Positions 17,310 through 24,996 of a stretch of 64,000 nucleotides of DNA are shown here, piece by piece; positions within the stretch are counted from its first letter, which is position 1; every line of letters begins with the position of its first letter. Made by a program: the position numbers and the translations under genes. This DNA is from Streptomyces achromogenes. GTDB lineage: Bacteria > Actinomycetota > Actinomycetes > Streptomycetales > Streptomycetaceae. The notes under the pieces are model-generated. The model did not search any database. It had not been told where the DNA came from and was given only the letters and a program-made list of their open reading frames with translations. The stretch covers positions 310,001 to 374,000 of the forward strand of contig NZ_JAUSYH010000001.1 of NCBI RefSeq assembly GCF_030816715.1, given 5' to 3'.

Positions 17310-18740
17310 TCATGCCGTAGTGGGCCACGGAGCCGGAATGAGTTTTCCCCGGTATCGGTATCTGGTCGTGCTTACCTTTGCCGGGTTGAACAGTTCCGCT
17401 TCCTTTGTGACGGGCCACCAGCCGCCGCCGTAATAGCGTCGACGGAGCTGTTTCCAAGTGATCCCGGGGTGCTTGCGTCGGATCCATCGTGTCACCCTCA
17501 TCCACGCGTAGTGGCTGAGGTAACAGAAAGCGACGTTCGAAACTCCGGGGCGGAAATACGCGCACCATCCTCGCAACACCGAGTTCAGTCGGTGGAGCAA
17601 GGACTCCAGCGACAAGCCGACGTTCTGCCGTCCGGTCAGTTCCTTCACCTTGCCCGTGACGGAACGTACTGATTTCCGTGCCGGGTAGGTGTAGATGTAC
17701 TGCCGATCAGTGCCAAGTTTCCGGTGACGCTGGATGCGCCATCCGAGAAAATCAAGGCCCTCGTCAATGTGCGTGATCTTTGTCTTCTCCACCGACAGGC
17801 GAAGGCCCATTGGCTTCAATGCCTCTGCGACCTCGTCGCGTAGTTCCTCGGCATGATCTCGGCGCCCGAAGACGAGTACGAGGAAGTCGTCCGCATACCG
17901 GACCAGCCGGTAGTTGGGCAATCCTCGGCGCCGTCTCCTGCGCCGATCCTCGGAGGTGCCATCTGGGCCTCCGAGGCCCTGGGCGATGTGCTCGTCCAGG
18001 ACCGAGAGTGCGATGTTGGCCAGCAGCGGCGACAGGATCCCGCCCTGCGGGGTCCCGGTGCGTGTGTCCGTGAAGGCTCCGTCACGGGACAGGATCCCAG
18101 ACTTCAAGAACGCCTTCACCAAGGACAACACCCGTTTGTCCCCGATTCGATTCCGCACCCGCTCCATGAGGGCCGGGTGCGCGATCTCGTCGAAGCACGC
18201 CGTGATGTCGCCCTCCACCACCCACTCGTATCCGTGGCTGGCGAGGTAGCGAGTCTCGGCGATCGCATCGTGAGCTCGGCGGTTCGGGCGGAACCCATAG
18301 GAACACGGGAGGAAATCCGCTTCGAATACCGGCTCCAGCACCAGTTTCAAGGACGCCTGGACCACTCGGTCCGCCACGGTCGGAATCCCGAGACGACGAA
18401 GCTTGCCGTTCGCCTTGGGAATCATCCGCTCGCGGACAGGAACCGGATGGAAGCTGCGGTCTCTGAGCTGGGTCCGCAGCTTGTCGAGAAACGCCTCGAC
18501 TCCCTGCCCGGCTTCGATGGAGCGGGCGGTCTTCCCGTCTACTCCGGCCGTGCGGGCACCCTTGTTTCCCCGGACACGGTCCCACGCCACCAACAGGAAG
18601 GCAGGGTCGGCCACGAGGTTGAACAGGTCGTCGAACCTGCGATGAGAATCATCGGCAGCCCAACGGTGCAGCTTGGTCTGGATCTCCAGTACCCGGCGTT
18701 CGGCCTTCATCAAGGCCCATTCCAGCTCGTCGGTATTCAC
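17310..18740 (-). CDS. Group II intron reverse transcriptase/maturase
   Basis: A 476-residue intron-encoded protein. The RT domain spans about residues 60-330, with PKANGKLRRLGIPTVADRVVQ, SYGFRPNRRAHDA, EGDITACFDEI, GTPQGGILSPLLANI and the catalytic YADDFLVL. The maturase X domain follows (LNSVLRGWCAYFRPG). No HNH endonuclease zinc motif is seen after it, so it belongs to the endonuclease-minus class. It starts at GTG 18740 with CCAGGAGG eight bases upstream. Codon use is less GC-biased than that of neighbouring genes. All key motifs are intact, so it may be active. Confidence 0.93.
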   Translation of the reverse strand: MNTDELEWALMKAERRVLEIQTKLHRWAADDSHRRFDDLFNLVADPAFLLVAWDRVRGNKGARTAGVDGKTARSIEAGQGVEAFLDKLRTQLRDRSFHPVPVRERMIPKANGKLRRLGIPTVADRVVQASLKLVLEPVFEADFLPCSYGFRPNRRAHDAIAETRYLASHGYEWVVEGDITACFDEIAHPALMERVRNRIGDKRVLSLVKAFLKSGILSRDGAFTDTRTGTPQGGILSPLLANIALSVLDEHIAQGLGGPDGTSEDRRRRRRRGLPNYRLVRYADDFLVLVFGRRDHAEELRDEVAEALKPMGLRLSVEKTKITHIDEGLDFLGWRIQRHRKLGTDRQYIYTYPARKSVRSVTGKVKELTGRQNVGLSLESLLHRLNSVLRGWCAYFRPGVSNVAFCYLSHYAWMRVTRWIRRKHPGITWKQLRRRYYGGGWWPVTKEAELFNPAKVSTTRYRYRGKLIPAPWPTTA

Positions 18741-19463
18741 CGGCGACAGCCTCCTGGCATTCCAGTTTCCTTACTGCTGACTTGCTGGCCCCCTTCCCCA
18801 TGTGACCGGCTTTCCCGGCCTCGGAGTACTACGAAGCCTCCGTCCTGCCCGACGGCCATCAGCCGGCGATGGGCCTGCTCCCGATCGAACTGGATGTCCG
18901 ATATGAGGGCGACCGCGGACAGTTCCCACGTTCACCACGAAATCGATCGACAGGTGAGGTGCCCAGCTCTACCCCGGCAGCATCGCCACGCTTACGCCGC
19001 AGACTTTCGGCGTGGCCTCCCCACCGATGAGTAGAGTCGGCTTCGGAGTCGACCACCGACGAGCGCTGGTGGTCGTGCACTGCGTCCGGCCCAGATCCGC
19101 CAGGTTCGAGCCGGTGTCGTAATTACGGGGCGTCAGGCACTGATTTCTCGCGTGCACCTTCCTGTCTCGCTAGCCGGACCCGGGTCGTCTGGCAGTACCA
19201 ACCCGTCCCGGCGTTGTCGGGGCTGCTTACCGCTCGGCTCGGCATCCCCCGAACCGAACTGCCCCCAGCTTCAACCGGATTGCTACGACAACCCGGTGGT
19301 GAAGGTCTCTCACCTCACTCGATTCCATGGCGCCTCGTGGCGCACCTACCCGCTACGACAAGACCGCCGAGTCCTACCAGGCAGCCGTCACCCTCGCATC
19401 GCTCCTGATGTGGGCGTGACATTTGAAGACAACTCCTAGCCGGGCCTGGCCGCCCGGGTAGGT

Positions 19464-19967
19464 TCAGCGCACGTAGGAGTCACAGAGGGTAGCCGCGCCC
19501 GAGGGGGCGGGAACCTGGTGGGCCCAGCCGCACACGGTGCTCAGGTCGTAGGTCGGCGACGGCCGGGCGGTAGGCGGCCGCGTCGACCTGTGGCCGGGCG
19601 GCTTCGGGGCGGGGCCGGGACGGCGGGTGCGCGGTGTCACGGGCCGGGTCGGCGCGGACCGCACGGCTCTGTGCGGCTGCCGGGGCTGCGGCGGGCGGCG
19701 GGAGCGCTCGCGCCGGGTGGCGCCCGAGGAGCGCCGCTGTACGGCATGGCGCTCCGCGTGCCGCTTCGCCGTCTTCTGGACGGGGGTGGTGTCGACGAGG
19801 GCGGTGCGAGTGGAGGCCTGGGTCGCCGGGGGCGGCGGGGACGGCGTGCGTGCGGCGACCGTGTCCCCGCGCGGAACGGGCGGCGGGGCGCCGGCAGGGA
19901 CGGAGACGCAACCTCCGGCGAGCAGGACACTGGCCAACACGACGGCGAGGGAGAGCGGGCGGCGCAT
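19464..19967 (-). CDS. Secreted lipoprotein, Arg/Pro-rich
   Basis: A 167-residue protein with a lipoprotein signal (SLAVVLASVLLAGGC, lipid-modified Cys near residue 20). A long Pro/Arg/Thr-rich stalk follows, and the final 28 residues are better ordered: YDLSTVCGWAHQVPAP, then ATLCDSYVR with two Cys that may pair. No family is recognised. It begins 27 bp past the insertion sequence and is transcribed toward it, so the element lies just downstream. Confidence 0.65.
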   Translation of the reverse strand: MRRPLSLAVVLASVLLAGGCVSVPAGAPPPVPRGDTVAARTPSPPPPATQASTRTALVDTTPVQKTAKRHAERHAVQRRSSGATRRERSRRPPQPRQPHRAVRSAPTRPVTPRTRRPGPAPKPPGHRSTRPPTARPSPTYDLSTVCGWAHQVPAPSGAATLCDSYVR

Positions 19968-20329
19968 GCCATCAGGATGGCGGCGACGGGCGCGGCTGTG
20001 GGGCGGTCCCGCTGACGATCACCGGCACGGGTGACACACCGCGGTCCGCGCACAGTCGGGACGTCCGGGCGTTCGCCACGACATGGGTGCGGGCACACCC
20101 CCGCCCGGTTCGGTTAGCCTGTTCGCCGATCTCTGCCGGTTCTCCCACCACGTCGCTTCCCGCATCCCTGACCTGCGTGAACGCCCGTGTCCGCATCATC
20201 GATACGCCCGTCCGGGCGAGGCACGTGTCGATCCGTCACGTTGCGGAGGTGACACAGCGTCGGTTGTCTCGGCAGTGGTGCGCGCCTCGGGCACCGTGCA
20301 ACAGACGCCGCTTCGCTGGAGGGGTTCTT
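19968..20329. other. Divergent intergenic region
   Basis: About 360 bp between the lipoprotein and the sortase-linked gene. Open frames here give low-complexity translations. It must carry two promoters, but no operator or hairpin was recognised. Confidence 0.4.
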
Positions 20330-20821
20330 GTGATCAATACACGTGTGGGCATCGGCATCGGCCTGATGGCCGGCTTCCTGGCTCTTCAGGTTCCGGTCGC
20401 CGCTGCTGCCGGCGACTCAGCTCTCGACATCCGTATCCGGCAGACCGCCCACGGCTCCACGGTCACCGTCAGCACCACCGCGTGTGGGGCCGACGTGACC
20501 TACGGAAAGGGCGAGTCCGAGACGGCAGGGGCGTTCCACCTCTTCGAAGGCGAGAGCAAGGGCGTTCTCACCGGTGAGTTCACGGTGCCGGACACTGCTT
20601 CACCCGGCACCGACACCGTCACCGTCAAGTGCCCGCCACGGACCAGGATCACGGACTCGTACCAGCTCCCGACGCGCCGGCCCGACGGCGCCGTCGAGGC
20701 CGGTTTCGGAGACGCCGGGCAGGAAGTCCCGCAACTCGCTGTGGGCGCGGCGCTGGTCGCCGCGGCCGCCGCCGGAGCGCTGGTGAGGAGGCGTCACCGC
20801 TCGAACGTGAACGGCGACTGA
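20330..20821 (+). CDS. Secreted membrane-anchored protein paired with class F sortase
   Basis: A 163-residue protein. The signal peptide is GIGIGLMAGFLALQVPVAAAA. A beta-rich domain follows (residues ~30-100) with two Cys (TTACGADV and TVKCPP), then a C-terminal hydrophobic helix VGAALVAAAAAGALV and a basic RRRHRS tail. That tail resembles a cell-wall sorting end, but no LPxTG is present before it. GGAGGGG precedes the GTG 20330 start. It lies just upstream of the sortase, so it is the obvious candidate substrate or partner. Confidence 0.78.
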   Translation: MINTRVGIGIGLMAGFLALQVPVAAAAGDSALDIRIRQTAHGSTVTVSTTACGADVTYGKGESETAGAFHLFEGESKGVLTGEFTVPDTASPGTDTVTVKCPPRTRITDSYQLPTRRPDGAVEAGFGDAGQEVPQLAVGAALVAAAAAGALVRRRHRSNVNGD

Positions 20822-20975
20822 CCGCCCGGTGTCCACGGGCTCACCCACCCCGGCGGCTGTCCGGAGCCCCCTCGTCCGCGGAGCCGCCGGGAGCCGGAGC
20901 CCATGACCACCCTCGCCCCCTCGTCACTCGTCACTCGCCCCCCTCTTCCCCGCTGCGAGCAGAGGACTCACCGCG

Positions 20976-21671
20976 ATGACTCCCAGGCGCTCCGCCGGCT
21001 CCCCCTCTCCCTCGTGCATCCCTTCGGCCAGGCTTTTGGCCTGGACACTCGTGCTGGGGGCTTTGCTGGTGGCCGGGGCGGTGCACGACGAGCAGCCGCC
21101 CCAGCCGTCAGCGGGTCAGGCGTTCTCACCCCGGCCCGGGGCCACAGTCCCCCGCACCGCCGCTTCGACGGCCCCCGCCGTCGCCCCGGCGGGCCCCGCC
21201 GTCGCCCCGCTCCCGCCCTCGGAACCGCTCTGGCTCCGGATCCCCGCCATCAACGTGAACACCCCTGTCACCAAGCTGCACCTGGACGCATCGGGAGCGC
21301 TCGAACCTCCGCCCGCCGACCGTCCCCACCGCGCCGGCTGGTACAGCGAGGGCACGGCACCGGGATCCTCCGGGACAGCCGTCACCGCGGGCCACGTGGA
21401 CCTGCCCACCGGCGCCCCGGGCGTGTTCTACCTGCTCGGCGCCCTGGCCAAGGGCGACACCATCGAGATCACCCGGGCAGACCAGCGCACAGCCGTGTTC
21501 ACCGTCGACGCCCTCGAGGTCTACGACAAGAAGCGCTTCCCGAGCGAGAAGGTGTACGGCAGCTCCGCGCGGGCCGAACTGCGGGTCATCACCTGCGGTG
21601 GCGGCTACTCCGAGCACACCGGCTACCAGGGCAACCTCGTGGTCTACGCGACCCTCACCGCGGTGCGGTGA
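20976..21671 (+). CDS. Class F sortase
   Basis: A 231-residue sortase that would join proteins to the cell surface. It has an N-terminal membrane helix (LLAWTLVLGALLVAG), a Pro/Ala-rich linker to about residue 80, and then the catalytic domain. The active-site residues are the His of TAGHVD (about residue 141), the Cys of VITCGG (about residue 207) and a downstream Arg near the C-terminus. The short catalytic domain with LRIPAINVNTPV is typical of actinobacterial class F. It lies 154 bp after its likely partner gene. Confidence 0.9.
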   Translation: MTPRRSAGSPSPSCIPSARLLAWTLVLGALLVAGAVHDEQPPQPSAGQAFSPRPGATVPRTAASTAPAVAPAGPAVAPLPPSEPLWLRIPAINVNTPVTKLHLDASGALEPPPADRPHRAGWYSEGTAPGSSGTAVTAGHVDLPTGAPGVFYLLGALAKGDTIEITRADQRTAVFTVDALEVYDKKRFPSEKVYGSSARAELRVITCGGGYSEHTGYQGNLVVYATLTAVR

Positions 21672-22175
21672 GGTCGGCGCTCGCCGCCTGAACGCGTCGT
21701 CTGAACGCCGTCCGAACGACCTGCCGCTGCTCGCCACGGTCAGCGCACTGCGAACGGCGCCGTGAGCGGCACCGGCCCGACCGCCGCCGGGGCGATGATT
21801 TCGTAGCCCAGCGCGCCTCCGGCCGGCCCTGGCCCTCCTTCGTCGCGGCGCCTGCCTCCCGGAGCGCTCGCAGACTGTCCATGCGTCTGCCGGACGTCGG
21901 GCGCAGGCGCCCGGCCTCCGCGCTCGGCTCGTCGGGCCGTCCCGCTTCGGCGTGCCCGGGTGCGGTGAGCTTCGCGCCGGCGGGAATGGACGCGGCCCTC
22001 GGGCGGTTTGCCAGGATGGCCGGACCACGCTGACGCACGTCCGTCCAGGTCACGGAGGGGGCCTGTGTCGAGTTCGCGCTGGACCGCCCGCAGAAGCGCG
22101 GTGAGTGTGAAAGCGACCGCTCGGCGGCCCGCCGCGGACTTCGACCAAAGCCTTGTCCACACAGGAGGATGTTTC
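21672..22175. other. Non-coding gap
   Basis: About 500 bp between the sortase and the PIG-L gene. Frames on both strands have Arg/Ala-rich translations with no recognisable domain. A minus-strand frame ending at 21740 closes with YEIIAPAAVGPVPL, but nothing supports it as a gene. The right end carries AGGAGG for the next gene. Confidence 0.4.
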
Positions 22176-23012
22176 ATGACTGACCGGCCCTTGACGCTCA
22201 TGGCCGTGCACGCCCACCCCGACGACGAGGCCACCGGGACCGGGGGTGTACTGGCGCGATACGCGGCGGAGGGTATGCGAACGGTCCTCGTGACGTGTAC
22301 CGACGGCGGTTGCGGTGACGGACCGGGGGGTGTCAAACCGGGCGACCCCGGGCACGATCCGGCGGCCGTCGCCTTGATGCGGCGCAGGGAACTCGAGGCG
22401 AGCTGCGAAGTCCTGAAGATCAGTCACCTGGAGACCCTGGACTACGCCGATTCCGGGATGATGGGCTGGCCGACCAATGACGCCCCCGGCTCGTTCTGGC
22501 AGACACCCGTGGAGGAAGGCGCCGCCCGGCTCGCGGAACTCCTGCGGCGCTACCAGCCCGATGTGGTCGTCACCTACGACGAGAACGGCTTCTACGGTCA
22601 CCCCGACCACATCCAGGCCAACCGCATCACGATGGCGGCGCTGGCGATGGCCGAACCGACACCGAAGGTGTACTGGACGACCGCGCCCCGTTCGATGATG
22701 CAGCGGTTCGGGGAGACCATGCGCGAGTTCGGGGTGGAAGGGCAGGAGGAGCCGGATCCCGCGGAGACCGCGGCGATGGCCGAGATCGGGCTCCCCGACG
22801 AGGAGATCACCACCTGGGTGGACACCTCCGCGTTCGGCGGCCAGAAGTTCGATGCGCTGGCCGCACACGCCAGCCAGGGCGAGAACATCTTCTTCCTCAG
22901 GATGGGCAAGGAGAGGTTCACCGAGTTGATGGGCGTCGAGACCTTCGTGCGTGTCCAGGACACCACCGGCGCGGCGACTCCCGAGAGTGACCTCTTCGCC
23001 GGACTGCGCTGA
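22176..23012 (+). CDS. PIG-L family zinc deacetylase (MshB/Mca-like)
   Basis: A 278-residue enzyme. The metal-binding motif AVHAHPDDE is at residues 9-17, and the third ligand is in YGHPDHIQANRI (about residue 143). Relatives remove acetyl groups from GlcNAc-inositol or cleave mycothiol S-conjugates. The length is close to Mca and MshB, but the true substrate is uncertain. AGGAGG seven bases before ATG 22176 sets the start; the frame is open further upstream to 22008. Confidence 0.88.
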   Translation: MTDRPLTLMAVHAHPDDEATGTGGVLARYAAEGMRTVLVTCTDGGCGDGPGGVKPGDPGHDPAAVALMRRRELEASCEVLKISHLETLDYADSGMMGWPTNDAPGSFWQTPVEEGAARLAELLRRYQPDVVVTYDENGFYGHPDHIQANRITMAALAMAEPTPKVYWTTAPRSMMQRFGETMREFGVEGQEEPDPAETAAMAEIGLPDEEITTWVDTSAFGGQKFDALAAHASQGENIFFLRMGKERFTELMGVETFVRVQDTTGAATPESDLFAGLR

Positions 23013-23024
23013 TCCACCCGCCCA

Positions 23025-23050
23025 CCGGCCGGCAGCCGTCCGCCGGCCGG
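23025..23050 (+). terminator. Terminator after PIG-L deacetylase
   Basis: Nine-bp perfect arms CCGGCCGGC and GCCGGCCGG with an 8-base loop, 12 bp past the stop, between convergent transcripts. Confidence 0.55.
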
Positions 23051-23262
23051 AAGAGGTCGGCGACCACACAGGCCCGGTCGACCCTGTCGACGGGGGTCGT
23101 GCAACCCGGGTTCGCCGGCTTGTCGTCGGGCCTCCCGGGGGTTCTCGCGGTACAGGTGGCGACCATGGGGCTGCTCACTCGGCCAGGTGGAGAACGGCCT
23201 GTACGGCGGGGACATGCCCGGGGGGGGTGGGCAGGGGGAGCAGGCGGCCCGGTCTCCGCCGG

Positions 23263-24033
23263 TCAGGGCTCGGGGCGGGCGTCGACGAGTTCGGGCTCCA
23301 GCCCCTCGGTCACCTCGGTGCGGCCCCGGCCGGCGTCGGCGCGCCAGGCCTCGAAGGCCCAGGCGGTGAGGGCGACGACGGCCAGACCCAGCAGCCAGCC
23401 GCCCACGACGTCGCTGAACCAGTGCACGCCGAGCGCGACGCGGGTGAAGCCGACGCCCAGCACGGACGCCACCGCGACGCACCAGCACAAAGGCCTCCAG
23501 GCCCGCGGCACCAGGGGCAACAGGACCAGCAGCAGGACGGCGAACGACGTGGTGGCCGTCATCGCGTGGCCCGACGGGAAGGAGAATCCCGGCGCGTGTG
23601 CCACCGGATCCTCGAGGGACGGCCGGGCTCGCTCGACGACCGTCTTGACGAGGAGTCCGATCAGTCCGCCTGCCACTGCCGTCACGGCGGACCAGGCGGC
23701 CAGCCGCCAGGCCCTGCGGTACAGCAGCCAGACGGTCAGCAGCGCGACAACCGTCCGCAGCACTGCGGGGTCCCACACCCGGTCGGAGAGGAAGCGCAGG
23801 GTGCTGGTCCACGCCGGATGCGTCACAGCCGTGTGGTGCAGTCGCTCGGCGGCGCCCATGTCCACCCGGCGCAACGGGCCCCAGCGGCCCTCGACGAGGA
23901 CCAGCAGCAGCGCGAAGGGCACCGCGGCGACGGCGGCGACGAGGGCCGCCCCGAGGAGTCGGACGCCGAATCTGCGGTCGGCCGCCCGGCGACGACGGTC
24001 TCGAAGGTGCAGGACCGCGGCTCGCACAGCCAT
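23263..24033 (-). CDS. PAP2-type membrane phosphatase
   Basis: A 256-residue membrane protein with about six helices. It has the three-part acid phosphatase signature: KTVVERARP (about residue 129), PSGHAM (about 152) and TRVALGVHWFSDVVGG (about 198-213). Such enzymes dephosphorylate phosphatidic acid or undecaprenyl pyrophosphate. The ATG at 24033 directly adjoins the stop of the upstream YihY gene, so it is the last gene of a three-gene coupled operon. Confidence 0.9.
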   Translation of the reverse strand: MAVRAAVLHLRDRRRRAADRRFGVRLLGAALVAAVAAVPFALLLVLVEGRWGPLRRVDMGAAERLHHTAVTHPAWTSTLRFLSDRVWDPAVLRTVVALLTVWLLYRRAWRLAAWSAVTAVAGGLIGLLVKTVVERARPSLEDPVAHAPGFSFPSGHAMTATTSFAVLLLVLLPLVPRAWRPLCWCVAVASVLGVGFTRVALGVHWFSDVVGGWLLGLAVVALTAWAFEAWRADAGRGRTEVTEGLEPELVDARPEP

Positions 24034-24996
24034 TCAGACTCCAGGATCGGGTTCGACGGGATCGGACCGCAGGGCCCGCGCGGCCTCCAGCTGCGCGGCG
24101 AACGCCAGCCCGAGAAAGAGGGCGATGGAGGTCAGATAGGCCCACAACAGCAGGGACATGAAGGCGCTGAGCGGGCCGTAGACCGTGTCGAAGGAGCCGC
24201 TGATCCCGAGGTACAGGCTCAGCAGCCAGGTGAGCGTCGTCCACAGCACCAGGTACACGGCCGCGCCGAACGCCAGCCAGGTGTACCCGGGCTGTCTGCG
24301 GCGGGGTGCCCGGCGGAAGATCACGCTGGCCGAGATCAGCGCGAGCAGCAGTCCGAAGGGCCAGCGCAGTATCTGCCAGGCGGTCAGGGCGCCTCCGTCG
24401 AGCCGGTAGACGGTCACCGCCGCGGAGGCGAGGTCGCCGCCGGCCACCATGACGACGAACCCGAGTCCGAGGGGCAGTCCGGCGGAGACGGACATCACCA
24501 GACCGCGCAGGTACTTCTGCCGGAAGGGCCGGTCGCGCTCGTTGCCGTAGATACGGTTGGCTCCGCGCTCGATCTGGCACATCGCCGTGGTGGTGTTGAC
24601 CAGCGAGAAGACCAGACCGAACCACAGCGCGATCTGCGCACCGTCGCCCGCCGTGCGACGGCTGCGGCTCAGCGCGTCGTCGACCACCTCGACGCTGGGT
24701 CCCTCGGCGATCCGGTGGATCGTCAGCTCGGCGATCCGGCCGATGTTCTCGGTGTGCAGCGTCGTGGAGAGCCCGACGAACGCGATGGCCAGCGGGATCA
24801 CCGACAGAACGGTCTGCAGGGCGAGCGCGCGGGAATGGGTGAAGCCGTCGGCGTACCGGAAACGCACGAAGGAGTCACGCAGCAGGGCCCAGCGGCCGTA
24901 ACGGCGCAACGCGGCCAGTGCCTCGTCGGCGGACAGTTCGTCGCCCCGCATGTCGCGGGTCTCGGGAACCTTGGTCGCGGTACCCACGTCACTCAC
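24034..24996 (-). CDS. YihY/BrkB-family inner membrane protein
   Basis: A 320-residue protein with about six hydrophobic helices. The conserved family stretches are present: RYADGFTHSRALALQTVLSV, ERGANRIYGNERDRPFRQKY near the centre, and PLSAFMSLLLWAYLTSIALF. The family is often mislabelled ribonuclease BN; its function is unsettled. The GTG start overlaps the upstream kinase gene by 8 bp, and its stop adjoins the downstream PAP2 start. Tight packing links it to membrane-lipid genes. A second member of the family is at 32126-33064. Confidence 0.88.
   Translation of the reverse strand: MSDVGTATKVPETRDMRGDELSADEALAALRRYGRWALLRDSFVRFRYADGFTHSRALALQTVLSVIPLAIAFVGLSTTLHTENIGRIAELTIHRIAEGPSVEVVDDALSRSRRTAGDGAQIALWFGLVFSLVNTTTAMCQIERGANRIYGNERDRPFRQKYLRGLVMSVSAGLPLGLGFVVMVAGGDLASAAVTVYRLDGGALTAWQILRWPFGLLLALISASVIFRRAPRRRQPGYTWLAFGAAVYLVLWTTLTWLLSLYLGISGSFDTVYGPLSAFMSLLLWAYLTSIALFLGLAFAAQLEAARALRSDPVEPDPGV

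Larger units (their letters stand above)
17181..19345 (-). mobile_element. Group II intron (retroelement) inserted in the IS transposase
   Basis: On the minus strand the intron begins GTGCGCCACGAGGCGCC at 19345, the standard GUGCG 5' end, and ends ..CTCAC at 17181 (AY end). A 34-nt domain V lies close to the 3' end and the maturase gene fills the domain IV position. The exon junction restores the transposase reading frame exactly (GGT ATC G / CT ACC), so both boundaries are secure. The 605 bp between 18741 and 19345 is structured intron RNA (domains I-III) with no protein gene. Confidence 0.9.
16404..19419 (+). pseudogene. IS5-family DDE transposase (frameshift type), interrupted by antisense group II intron
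   Basis: The 5' frame (GTG 16404 to 16805) ends in a normal stop after the first catalytic Asp (VSVDSTVVRAHQH). The rest lies in the -1 frame (LGDKGYSS with the second Asp, NVVERCFNRLK with the Glu). A slippery AAAAGGGGG run at 16757-16765 fits programmed -1 frameshifting, the normal expression mode of this group. At 17180/17181 the gene is broken; the missing codons resume at 19346 (TRYDK onward) and end at the TGA at 19417-19419. The joined product is 283 residues. Because the intron lies on the opposite strand, splicing of transposase mRNA cannot repair it. Confidence 0.88.
16380..19436 (+). mobile_element. IS5-family (IS427-like) insertion sequence, split by a group II intron
   Basis: Terminal inverted repeats start GGTCGTGTCTTCAA on the left and, on the complement of the right end, GGAGTTGTCTTCAA. 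The bases TA flank both ends (16378-16379 and 19437-19438), which fits the TA or YTAR target duplication of this group. Removing the 2165-bp intron at 17181-19345 leaves an 892-bp element, the normal size for the group. It carries one transposase in two overlapping frames. Confidence 0.88.

Noticed and set aside
22598..24625. 675-codon minus-strand frame across the PIG-L, PAP2 and YihY region
   Set aside because: It overlaps real genes in other frames, and its Arg/Gly-rich translation has no motifs.
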